Part shown: piece after piece, positions 1 through 7,424 of the stretch | Layout: every line of letters begins with the position of its first letter | How positions within the stretch are numbered: position 1 is the stretch's first letter | Origin: Flavobacterium pallidum | GTDB taxonomy: Bacteria; Bacteroidota; Bacteroidia; Flavobacteriales; Flavobacteriaceae | Assembly (NCBI RefSeq): GCF_003097535.1 | Contig: NZ_CP029187.1 | Coordinates: forward strand, 992,001-1,056,000 | DNA length: 64,000 bases | Direction of reading: 5' to 3' | Translations under genes and position numbers: made by a program | The notes under the pieces: model-generated | The model's input: only the letters and a program-made list of their open reading frames with translations | Databases searched by the model: none | Told to the model about the DNA's origin: nothing

Positions 1-256
1 TGTCTTTTACCAAAGATTTATAGTCTGTAACTTCAACGGGAGTACCACCGGTCACAGGAATGGAGTAATATTTCGAATTCGATTTATTTTCTTCGACGGA
101 AGGCGTGGAAACCTTATAAACGATGTTTTTTCCATCAATCGATATCCCGACAGGGGACAGCCTTCCGAGTTTCCAGAGCAATTCAGGCGTCATTACATTT
201 TGTGCGGCGGCTTTTGCGCTCATCATGATCAGTATTAAATAGAGAATTTTTTTCAT
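1..256 (-). CDS. S9 family peptidase, N-terminal part (cut by window edge)
   Basis: This is the first 85 residues of a secreted serine peptidase that runs off the left edge. The start is the ATG at 256. It is followed by a signal peptide (MKKILYLILIMMSAKAAAQ), then MTPELLWKLGRLSPVGIS and DGKNIVYKVSTP. That opening is typical of the beta-propeller N-terminus of S9 prolyl-oligopeptidase or dipeptidyl-aminopeptidase family proteins in Flavobacteriaceae. The catalytic alpha/beta-hydrolase domain is outside the window, so activity cannot be judged. A weak -7-like element (TACTTTTA on the minus strand, 277-284) lies just upstream. The family call comes from the N-terminal pattern alone. Confidence 0.75.
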   Translation of the reverse strand, partial: MKKILYLILIMMSAKAAAQNVMTPELLWKLGRLSPVGISIDGKNIVYKVSTPSVEENKSNSKYYSIPVTGGTPVEVTDYKSLVKD

Positions 257-297
257 TTTGTTTGATTTTCGAGTGCTAAAAGTAAGCATTTATCAGC

Positions 298-325
298 AAA
301 AAAAAAGCTGCCCCGAAGGACAGCC
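298..325 (-). terminator. Rho-independent terminator of the metallopeptidase gene
   Basis: Read on the minus strand, the stem GCTGTCC/GGGCAGC closes a TTCG tetraloop and is followed by nine T residues. It lies 23 bases after the stop codon of the 348-4292 gene and just before the start of the S9 peptidase gene. Confidence 0.85.
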
Positions 326-347
326 TTTTCACTTTTAACCTAATCTA

Positions 348-3300
348 CTATTGTTTGATGAAGCGCTTCACAGTCGTTTGTCCTCCAATGTTCACTTCAA
401 GCAGGTAAGTTCCTGAGTTGATGTTAGACACATTGATTATTCCGTTTGCAATTTTACCTTTAGCTACCTGTTGGCCTAAGGTATTGACTACACGGAAATC
501 TGCGCCGTCTTTTACATTAGAAACATTCAGTTGTCCGCCCGTTACAGGGTTTGGATACAGGCTGATAGTCATTGAAGCTGTTTCAGTAGTTTCGATTTCC
601 CTTGCAGTAGAGGTGATGTTTACAGTATAATCTTCCACCTGACCATAAGAAAATGCCTCACAAGCTGTTGGAACGCCGCTGTATTTCATAGAAACCCTCA
701 TCCTTGTGGTGCCTAAGGTGGCTGTCGCAGGAATCGTGATGCTGCCCGAAGCAGGAGTTGCTGTTGATGCTGCTTTTGTAAATACGGTTTCACCGGCATC
801 CACGAAATCGCCATCCTGGTTGTAATCGATGAATACGGCATAACCTTCGCTGTAAGCAGTGCTTGTCCACGATGGTGTGATGGTGATGGTGTAAGCCGTT
901 CCACTTACCGCGTTTGTAGATTGCGCGGTGAAATTCTCATAACCAGCCGTACCTGTAGAAGTGTTGTTGATCGTTCCGAAAACCACTTTACCGATTTTCT
1001 CATCAGCAGTGCTGTTGCCTTGCGAGGTGCAGTAGGTTACTGAATTTGAAAGTGTGGTTACGTTTACTACATTACTTGATGCAGATACGTTTCCGGCAGC
1101 ATCTTTTGCTTTTACAGAGAATGTATAAGCGGTTGCAGCAGTAAGCCCGGTTACGGCATAAGTGGTTGTAGCAACAGTCGCTTTTAAGGTGGCTCCCTGA
1201 TACACATCATAACCCGTTACACCTACATTGTCCGTAGCCGCAGTCCATGACAGGTTTGTTGTGGTTTGGGTGGTTCCTGAAGCAGCAAGTGATGTCGGTG
1301 CAGACGGCGCAGTAGCATCTGCGGAAGCGGTCTGAATATTTACAGTATAATCCTCAACCTGCCCATAAGAGAATGCCTCGCATGGTGTTGGAATTCCGTT
1401 GTATTTCATAGAAACCCTCATTCTAGTTGCGCCTGTTGAAGCAGCCGCCGGAACAGTAAATGATCCGCTTACTGGAGTTGTGGTTGAAGCGGCTAAAGTC
1501 CAAACCTGCTCACCTGCATCTGCGAAATCGCCATCTTTATTATAATCGATCCACACACTGTATCCTTCAGGATAAGCACTGCCAGTCCATGTTGGTGTTA
1601 CCGTGATGGTATAAGCAGTATTTTGTGACAGGTTGGTTGAAATCGCACTAAAATCAGTATAACCTGTACCTCCAGTTGAAGGATTGTTGATGGTTCCTAC
1701 CTGTACACGTCCGATCAATTCGTCAGCAACACTACCGCCTTGTGAAGCACAATAAGAAATTGCTACGGCTGAAGTAGTTACGTTTACAGTGTTACTTGCA
1801 GCAGAAGCGTTTCCTGCGGCATCTTTAGCGATTACATAAAAAGAATATACTGTTGATGGCGTCAATCCTGTTACAGCATATGAAGTGGTAGCCACGTTTG
1901 CTTTGAATACACCGCCCTGATATACATCATATCCGGTTACCCCTACATTATCCGTAGAAGCCGTCCACGTTAAATTGGTTGTCGTTGAAGTCGTTCCCGA
2001 AGCGGCAAGCGCTGTTGGTGCAGTTGGCGCTGTAGTATCTGCATTCGCTAAAGTCGTCACGTTTGCGGTGTTGCTTACCGCAGAAACGTTTCCTGCTGCA
2101 TCTTTAGCCTTTACGGTGAACGCATAGGAAGTTGAAGCAGTCAAACCTGTAACGGCATAAGAAGTTGTCGTTACTGATGCTTTGAACACACCATTTTGAT
2201 ATACATCATAACCAGTTACTGCCACGTTGTCGGTTGAGGCAGTCCATGAAAGGTTTGTAGTGGTTTGTGTGGTTCCGGAAGCGGCCAGCGATGTTGGCGC
2301 TGAAGGAGCGGTCGTATCTGTAGTACCGGCCGTAATTGTAAAGTTTGTGTTGGAAACATCAAAGAAAATATGATTGGTTCCTTTAATCATAATCCTGTTG
2401 GCTGTTCCGGGTGTATTCGGTATGGTGACAGCTTCTGTTCCGTCGTTTGGTGTTGCTGCCAATAAAGTGCTGAAAGTATTTCCGCCGTCAGTTGACAATA
2501 AGATATCGACATTGGCACAGTTCACCCCATTAGCAGTAGTTCCGGCAACTGCCCAGGTAACGGTTTGTGATGAGCCGCCTGTGTAAGAAACGGCTGTGTT
2601 CGGGACGGTTACAGAGAATGGACCAGCTGTAGCATTTACAGTTACAACCATATCATCACTGTTGTTTCCGCCTCCACCTGCACGGTTGTCACGCACTGTC
2701 AATCTGAAATTTTGTGTCCTTGCAACGGATGATAAGGCCTCCACTGTCAATTCGGTTCCGGCCGTTGTCGTTGCACCCGTCAGTACAGAGGACATTTTAG
2801 GAAAGTATCTTACAGGTGAAGTGGTCGGATTGTATGAACGATAGTTTACGCCGCTGGTCTTTGTAGCATTAGGCGCAGTAGCATTGGTTTGAGAATCGAA
2901 CTGCTCCCAGCAATACGTCAGCGTATCGCCATTGGCATCTGTAGCCGAACCTGTCAGCATAAATGGTGTGCTTTTCGGGATGGTGTAGTCCAAACCGGCA
3001 TTTACTGTTGGGATGGAATTTCCTGTTGACGTATTCACCGAACAGGTTTTCGACTTAATATTGTTGGTCACCTGCTGTATGCTCACCGCATGGAAATATG
3101 GATCAGAATGCGGTTGCACGTCTAAAGATGTAATTCCTGCATAGCCCATAATCGTTGAGCCACTGCCTGGTTCCATCTGTACGCCGGTGCTTTCATTACT
3201 GTGTGTGAAGGTGTGGTTTGCACCGAATTGATGCCCCATTTCATGTGCTACATAATCCACATCAAAGTTATCGCCTGAAGGAATGTTATCTCCCGGAGAA

Positions 3301-4292
3301 GTAAAACCGCTTCCTTTTCCAAGTGGTACAGAAGTAGTCGGGTTGGTACAGACGCACCCAATACATCCTGCATTGCCACCACCACCAGATGCACCAAAAA
3401 GGTGTCCTATATCATAGTTGGCACTGCCGATGTTATTGGTTAATGTGGTCTGTAGTTCCTGGTTCCATGCGCCACCTGCTCCTGTTGAGGCTACAGAGTA
3501 CGGGTCTGTAGAAGCATTGGTGTATATAACGGTATCTGTGTTGGAAATTAATACCATTCTTGCAGAAAAGTCTTTTTCGAAAATACCGTTGACACGCGTC
3601 ATGGTGTTGTTGATTGCGGCCAGTGCTAATGCTTTCGTACCTCCGAAATACACAGTGTATTCCCCGGTTACCGACATCGCAAGGCGGTAGGTACGCAACA
3701 AGGCATCATCAGCGTTTGGCCTTAATGTAGAAGCTGATGGTTGTACCTCCTGCTCGAGTTTATCAATAATACGGCACTCGAAATGGCTGAGCGATCCGGC
3801 TTTATCGGATTTTCTATACACAGCATACGTGCTTAAATCCTTGGTATATGGCTCAATAAATGTAGCGGATTTATCAGCAAACAACACCATGCTTTGGAAT
3901 CCAAGCGGCGACACACTGAAATAAGCCGTCATCGAAGGGTCGTTTACACCGACTCCAAGGTAAGATTTGATGTCCGGATACTTTGCCTCCAGGCCGGGTT
4001 CCATATTGGAATTGAGGAAAACCCTGAATTTTACCATCGCCCCATCTGCATCCGGAAGCGAAATGATCACGCCTGACTGATTGGATGCACCCCTTGCGAC
4101 GGCTGCATTTAATGAATTCTTTAATTGGCTTACATTAAGTGAAAACAATCTTGGATTGGTTAGATTGGTTTTGTTTTCAATAATTACAGCATCCGCTTTC
4201 CGAACCGTGTTTTGCCAGGCTGAACCGCCTGACTGTGCGAACGAAAAACTGGAGATTGCTAAGAATGCAATCGAGAGTAGTTTGTTTTTCAT
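348..4292 (-). CDS. Secreted reprolysin-like zinc metallopeptidase with Fn3/GEVED domains and T9SS type A sorting domain
   Basis: A 1314-residue secreted protease. A signal peptide (cleavage near residue 20, ...SFSFAQ) precedes a propeptide-like region and a metzincin catalytic domain. The zinc motif HEMGHQFGANH is at residues 350-360 (H350, E351, H354, H360), with a downstream Met-turn candidate (GSTIMGYAG). After it come an Ig-like region, two Fn3 modules, a GEVED domain, a third Fn3 module and a second GEVED domain. The last ~70 residues (YPNPV... to VKRFIKQ) are a T9SS type A sorting signal, so export through the Por secretion system to the cell surface or medium is expected. The substrate is unknown. 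The gene is monocistronic, with a promoter candidate upstream and a strong terminator downstream. One copy of the word GCTTCCGCAGA lies in the gene at 1318-1328 in the coding sense. Confidence 0.92.
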   Translation of the reverse strand: MKNKLLSIAFLAISSFSFAQSGGSAWQNTVRKADAVIIENKTNLTNPRLFSLNVSQLKNSLNAAVARGASNQSGVIISLPDADGAMVKFRVFLNSNMEPGLEAKYPDIKSYLGVGVNDPSMTAYFSVSPLGFQSMVLFADKSATFIEPYTKDLSTYAVYRKSDKAGSLSHFECRIIDKLEQEVQPSASTLRPNADDALLRTYRLAMSVTGEYTVYFGGTKALALAAINNTMTRVNGIFEKDFSARMVLISNTDTVIYTNASTDPYSVASTGAGGAWNQELQTTLTNNIGSANYDIGHLFGASGGGGNAGCIGCVCTNPTTSVPLGKGSGFTSPGDNIPSGDNFDVDYVAHEMGHQFGANHTFTHSNESTGVQMEPGSGSTIMGYAGITSLDVQPHSDPYFHAVSIQQVTNNIKSKTCSVNTSTGNSIPTVNAGLDYTIPKSTPFMLTGSATDANGDTLTYCWEQFDSQTNATAPNATKTSGVNYRSYNPTTSPVRYFPKMSSVLTGATTTAGTELTVEALSSVARTQNFRLTVRDNRAGGGGNNSDDMVVTVNATAGPFSVTVPNTAVSYTGGSSQTVTWAVAGTTANGVNCANVDILLSTDGGNTFSTLLAATPNDGTEAVTIPNTPGTANRIMIKGTNHIFFDVSNTNFTITAGTTDTTAPSAPTSLAASGTTQTTTNLSWTASTDNVAVTGYDVYQNGVFKASVTTTSYAVTGLTASTSYAFTVKAKDAAGNVSAVSNTANVTTLANADTTAPTAPTALAASGTTSTTTNLTWTASTDNVGVTGYDVYQGGVFKANVATTSYAVTGLTPSTVYSFYVIAKDAAGNASAASNTVNVTTSAVAISYCASQGGSVADELIGRVQVGTINNPSTGGTGYTDFSAISTNLSQNTAYTITVTPTWTGSAYPEGYSVWIDYNKDGDFADAGEQVWTLAASTTTPVSGSFTVPAAASTGATRMRVSMKYNGIPTPCEAFSYGQVEDYTVNIQTASADATAPSAPTSLAASGTTQTTTNLSWTAATDNVGVTGYDVYQGATLKATVATTTYAVTGLTAATAYTFSVKAKDAAGNVSASSNVVNVTTLSNSVTYCTSQGNSTADEKIGKVVFGTINNTSTGTAGYENFTAQSTNAVSGTAYTITITPSWTSTAYSEGYAVFIDYNQDGDFVDAGETVFTKAASTATPASGSITIPATATLGTTRMRVSMKYSGVPTACEAFSYGQVEDYTVNITSTAREIETTETASMTISLYPNPVTGGQLNVSNVKDGADFRVVNTLGQQVAKGKIANGIINVSNINSGTYLLEVNIGGQTTVKRFIKQ
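610..1750 (-). repeat. Two GEVED-domain coding repeats within the metallopeptidase
   Basis: The stretches near 610-1030 and 1330-1760 encode the same GEVED module twice (both contain the pattern SYGQVEDYTVNI) and remain clearly alike at DNA level. They flank one Fn3 unit, giving a Fn3-GEVED-Fn3-GEVED order. Such repeats can recombine and change the domain number. Confidence 0.8.
1040..2330 (-). repeat. Three Fn3-module coding repeats within the metallopeptidase
   Basis: Fn3 units lie near 1040-1310, 1770-2040 and 2050-2320. Each contains TGYDVYQ and KAKDAAGN or IAKDAAGN patterns. The three are near-copies of one another in protein and partly in DNA, which suggests recent duplication within the gene. 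Confidence 0.8.
1318..1328 (-). repeat. Copy of over-represented word GCTTCCGCAGA
   Basis: Exact 11-base word on the coding (minus) strand of the metallopeptidase gene. It encodes Ala-Ser-Ala-Asp in frame. Confidence 0.7.
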
Positions 4293-4338
4293 AAATAATT
4301 TAGTTTAGGTTTGGGGTATTAATAAAAATTTAACAAGC

Positions 4339-4346
4339 CAAATATA
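4339..4346 (-). promoter_or_regulatory. Promoter -7 element of the metallopeptidase gene
   Basis: On the minus strand TATATTTG matches the Bacteroidota -7 consensus TAnnTTTG. A TTG (4363-4365) lies 16 bases upstream. The predicted leader is about 40 bases. Confidence 0.45.
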
Positions 4347-4511
4347 AAATTTAAAATCACTTCAAAAATAAATTTTATAACAAAATTTTCAACAAAAGTT
4401 ATTTATTTAACAATTGATATGCGTTTTTACAGATTTGCCTGTACGAATTTTAATGCTGCATTTGCCTTGAGTCGATGGTAAAAAAACTATTTTTATAAAA
4501 ATTTTAAGCGA

Positions 4512-5624
4512 ATGGACCTCAGTTACTGGGAAATCAAAAATTGGTTTACAAATGTGGATTATACCATTGTAGGAAGTGGCATCGTCGGCATCCACGCAGC
4601 ACTGCACCTTCGAGAACGTTTCCCTGAAAGTAAAATCCTTGTGCTCGAAAAAGGCATGCTGCCACAGGGCGCAAGCACGAAAAATGCCGGTTTTGCGTGC
4701 TTCGGGAGCCTTTCGGAAATTATCGATGATTTGAGGAACCACGCTGAGGAAGAAGTCATCAACCTTATACGAAGAAGATGGGAAGGATTGCAATTGCTTC
4801 GTAAAAGGCTCGGCGACAGCCAAATCGACTTTAAGCCTTATGGCGGATACGAATTATTCCTGAAAGACGACAACAACGGATTTGCAGAAGCCCAATCCAG
4901 GATGCCATTCATCAATGAGATCCTGAAACCCATTTTCAGGTCCGATGTCTTTTCAAAGGAAGTCGATCGTTTCGGATTTCAGCAAACCAATGAATACCTG
5001 TTCTTCAATCCTTTTGAAGCCCAGATCGATACCGGGAACATGATGCAGGCCCTTTTAAAACAAGCCATTTCCGAAAACATTCTGATCCTGAACCAACAAA
5101 CTGTCACAGCTTATCATGAAAAAACCGCTGGCGTTGAAGTGGTGTTGGGCGATTTCAGTTTCCTTACTCAAAAGCTATTGTTTGCCACCAATGGTTTCGC
5201 TTCCGGTATTACCGGCGGCGAGGTAAAACCAGCACGTGCACAGGTGCTCATTACAGCGCCAATCCCAGGCCTCGACATCCGCGGGACTTTCCATCTCGAT
5301 AAAGGCTATTATTATTTCAGGAATATCGGGGAACGGATATTGTTCGGTGGCGGAAGGAACCTGGATTTTGATGGCGAAACCACAACCGAATTCGGCCTGA
5401 CCGAAAAAATCCAAAATCGTTTGGAACAACTGCTGAAAGAAGTAATTTTGCCCGGCCGCGATTTCAGGATCGAACACCGCTGGAGTGGCATCATGGGTAT
5501 GGGCGCCAGCAAGAACCCTATCGTTTCGCGATTGTCGGAACGGGTGTATTGTGGCGTACGCCTTGGCGGCATGGGCGTGGCAATCGGTTCACTTGTCGGA
5601 AAAGAATTAGCAGATTTAGTATAG
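4512..5624 (+). CDS. FAD-dependent oxidoreductase (DAO/DadA-type)
   Basis: A 370-residue flavoprotein of the D-amino-acid-oxidase fold. A dinucleotide-binding motif, GSGIVG at residues 21-26, sits near the N-terminus. It is followed by the acidic ribose-binding strand (KILVLEKG) and the GASTKNAGFAC stretch typical of DAO enzymes. The C-terminus has the expected GMGVAIGSLVGKELADL motif that contacts FAD. Such enzymes oxidise amines or amino acids with FAD, but the substrate cannot be read from sequence. There is no signal peptide, so it is presumably cytoplasmic. It is the first gene of a tight operon: its TAG stop touches the ATG of mtgA without a gap. Confidence 0.88.
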   Translation: MDLSYWEIKNWFTNVDYTIVGSGIVGIHAALHLRERFPESKILVLEKGMLPQGASTKNAGFACFGSLSEIIDDLRNHAEEEVINLIRRRWEGLQLLRKRLGDSQIDFKPYGGYELFLKDDNNGFAEAQSRMPFINEILKPIFRSDVFSKEVDRFGFQQTNEYLFFNPFEAQIDTGNMMQALLKQAISENILILNQQTVTAYHEKTAGVEVVLGDFSFLTQKLLFATNGFASGITGGEVKPARAQVLITAPIPGLDIRGTFHLDKGYYYFRNIGERILFGGGRNLDFDGETTTEFGLTEKIQNRLEQLLKEVILPGRDFRIEHRWSGIMGMGASKNPIVSRLSERVYCGVRLGGMGVAIGSLVGKELADLV

Positions 5625-6377
5625 ATGGCAACAAAAGTTACAAAACGAAAACCGGCAAAACCGGCAACCGAAAAAACGTCCCCAAAGAAACAAACACGCC
5701 TGCGTAAAGTGATGCGCTTCCTGTTGAAGGCGATGCTATGGTTTTTTGGGCTCAGTATTTTTTCAGTGATTGTGTTCAAATGGGTCCCGGTGCCATTTAC
5801 CCCGCTGATGGTTACGCGCAGCATTGAGCAGAAATGCGATGGGAAGGAAATGGTCTGCAAGCACGACTGGGTTCCTATCGGGGAGATTTCGATCAATATG
5901 CAAAAGGCTGTCATTGCCAGTGAAGACGCCACTTTCCTGAAACACAACGGTTTTGATTTTAACGCCATGAGAAAAGCGATGAAGAACAATGATAAGGGAA
6001 AAAAACTGCGCGGCGGCAGCACCATTTCGCAGCAAACCGCTAAAAACGTGTTCCTTTGGCAGGGGCGCAGTTACATCAGGAAAGGCTTTGAGGCCTACTT
6101 TACGGTATTGATAGAACTGATCTGGGGAAAGGAACGCATCATGGAAGTCTATCTCAACAGCATCGAAATGGGTGACGGGATTTACGGCGTGGAAGCCGCG
6201 TCACAATTTTGGTATAAAAAGAAAGCCGACAATCTCACCAAACGCGATGCTGCCGGAATCGCCGCAATTTTACCCAATCCAAGGAAATTCAAGGCCAGCA
6301 ATTCTTCGTCTAAAACCGAAAGAAGGAAAAGCCGCATCATCAATCACATGCGTTATGTTGGGAAACTCGATTATTAA
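5625..6377 (+). CDS. mtgA: Monofunctional biosynthetic peptidoglycan transglycosylase
   Basis: A 250-residue GT51 glycosyltransferase that polymerises lipid II into glycan strands at the outer face of the inner membrane. A basic cytoplasmic tail (1-30) and one transmembrane helix (about 31-56) anchor it. The catalytic domain shows the family motifs: ASEDATFLKHNGFD with the catalytic glutamate at E100, GGSTISQQTAKNVFLW, and KERIMEVYLNSIEMGDGIYG. No penicillin-binding transpeptidase domain follows, which separates it from bifunctional PBPs. It starts directly after the oxidoreductase stop. Its 3' end overlaps the start of the lipid A deacylase gene by 23 bases, so the three genes are probably co-transcribed and translationally coupled. 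Confidence 0.95.
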   Translation: MATKVTKRKPAKPATEKTSPKKQTRLRKVMRFLLKAMLWFFGLSIFSVIVFKWVPVPFTPLMVTRSIEQKCDGKEMVCKHDWVPIGEISINMQKAVIASEDATFLKHNGFDFNAMRKAMKNNDKGKKLRGGSTISQQTAKNVFLWQGRSYIRKGFEAYFTVLIELIWGKERIMEVYLNSIEMGDGIYGVEAASQFWYKKKADNLTKRDAAGIAAILPNPRKFKASNSSSKTERRKSRIINHMRYVGKLDY

Positions 6378-7320
6378 AAGGCTGTTTTTTGCAGCAATCT
6401 TTTTTGTTTCATATAGTGGCTATAGCCAAAAAAACCCGTCGGAACTGGGTTTGGTGCTGGACAATGACCTGTATGTCTCTACCGTAAGCGACCGTTACTA
6501 CACCAACGGATTTGAGATTTTTTACAAATATCTTGGTCAAAAGCAAACCGAAAAGATTCATAAAAGGATCAACGAATTCCGCATCGGGCAATACATTTAC
6601 AATCCTTACAACATCCGCGCTGCAGATATCAAAAGGAACGACAGGCCATTTGCAGGTTATTTGTTCGGCAGTTATGGCATGCATACGTTTTACCAGAACG
6701 AGTCGGTGTTGAAACTGGATTTTCAGGCAGGCTTCGTAGGCCCGAATGCTTTTGGACAGGAAATGCAGGAATTCTTCCACAATACCTTCGGATATGTAGC
6801 CGTGGAAGGCTGGGAACACCAGATTAAAAATGCGCTTGCGTTGCAATTGAATGCTTCTTATTCGCATAAAATCCTGAACTCCTTAAGCAGTCCTTACAAT
6901 GATTTCCACGCTTCCGCAGAAGTGAAGGCGGGAACGGTAAATTCGGGCATTTCCATTGGGATTTTGTCAAGGCTGAGCCTGAAGCCGCTGCTGCCGATGT
7001 TCCAGTCGAATATGCATCATGCCTCGATTGATAAGGACAAGGATGCTTTCGGTAAACAAAACGAATTTTACCTTTTCCTTGCGCCGCATCTTAACTACCA
7101 ATTGTATGATGCGACAATCCAGGGCAGCATGTTCAGCGACAACAGCCCGGTAACTTATGATGTGGTGCCGTTCCGCTTCAATGCCGAAGCCGGCCTGAAA
7201 TACCGCAAAGGCAAATGGGACCTGGCCTATGTCTTTGTTTACCGCGGCAAAGAACCGAAAAATGATGGCGTAAAAGGATTTGTGTATGGATCGATCACTT
7301 TTGGGTATTTTCTGCAATAG
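6355..7320 (+). CDS. LpxR-like lipid A deacylase family outer-membrane protein (DUF2219)
   Basis: A 321-residue protein starting at the ATG at 6355, chosen because it begins a signal peptide (MLGNSIIKRLFFAAIFFVSY...YSQ). The longer open frame upstream only overlaps mtgA. The mature start (GLVLDNDLY...DRYYTNGFEIFYKY) matches the LpxR/DUF2219 family, outer-membrane beta-barrels that remove 3'-acyloxyacyl chains from lipid A in Salmonella. Asn and Asp in the DND...YTNG motif correspond to the family's calcium and active-site region. The protein ends on an aromatic-rich strand (YGSITFGYFLQ), as expected for a barrel. The enzymatic role here is inferred from the family only. A GCTTCCGCAGA copy is at 6910-6920. 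Confidence 0.85.
   Translation: MLGNSIIKRLFFAAIFFVSYSGYSQKNPSELGLVLDNDLYVSTVSDRYYTNGFEIFYKYLGQKQTEKIHKRINEFRIGQYIYNPYNIRAADIKRNDRPFAGYLFGSYGMHTFYQNESVLKLDFQAGFVGPNAFGQEMQEFFHNTFGYVAVEGWEHQIKNALALQLNASYSHKILNSLSSPYNDFHASAEVKAGTVNSGISIGILSRLSLKPLLPMFQSNMHHASIDKDKDAFGKQNEFYLFLAPHLNYQLYDATIQGSMFSDNSPVTYDVVPFRFNAEAGLKYRKGKWDLAYVFVYRGKEPKNDGVKGFVYGSITFGYFLQ
6910..6920 (+). repeat. Copy of over-represented word GCTTCCGCAGA
   Basis: Exact 11-base word on the coding strand of the LpxR-like gene. It encodes Ala-Ser-Ala-Glu in frame. Confidence 0.7.
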
Positions 7321-7349
7321 CACGTTTTAAAGTTTTTTTCAGGCTAACT

Positions 7350-7378
7350 AAAAAAGCGCCCCGATACAGGACGCTTTT
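7350..7378 (-). terminator. Terminator of the prolyl oligopeptidase gene
   Basis: On the minus strand GCGTCC pairs with GGGCGC around a six-base loop and is followed by six T residues. It lies between two convergent genes. A short T run on the plus side may let it also stop transcripts from the LpxR-like gene. Confidence 0.75.
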
Positions 7379-7424
7379 ATAATTTTGTTACTTTGAAACT
7401 CATTAACCCAATTGATAGCCGTTG

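Noticed and set aside
1040..2330. Possible CRISPR-like or tandem-repeat array
   Set aside because: The repeats are 270-base protein-domain (Fn3) units in one continuous reading frame, not short direct repeats with unique spacers.
6172..6354. Upstream extension of the LpxR-like gene
   Set aside because: It lies inside mtgA in another frame and lacks family similarity. The signal peptide starts at 6355.
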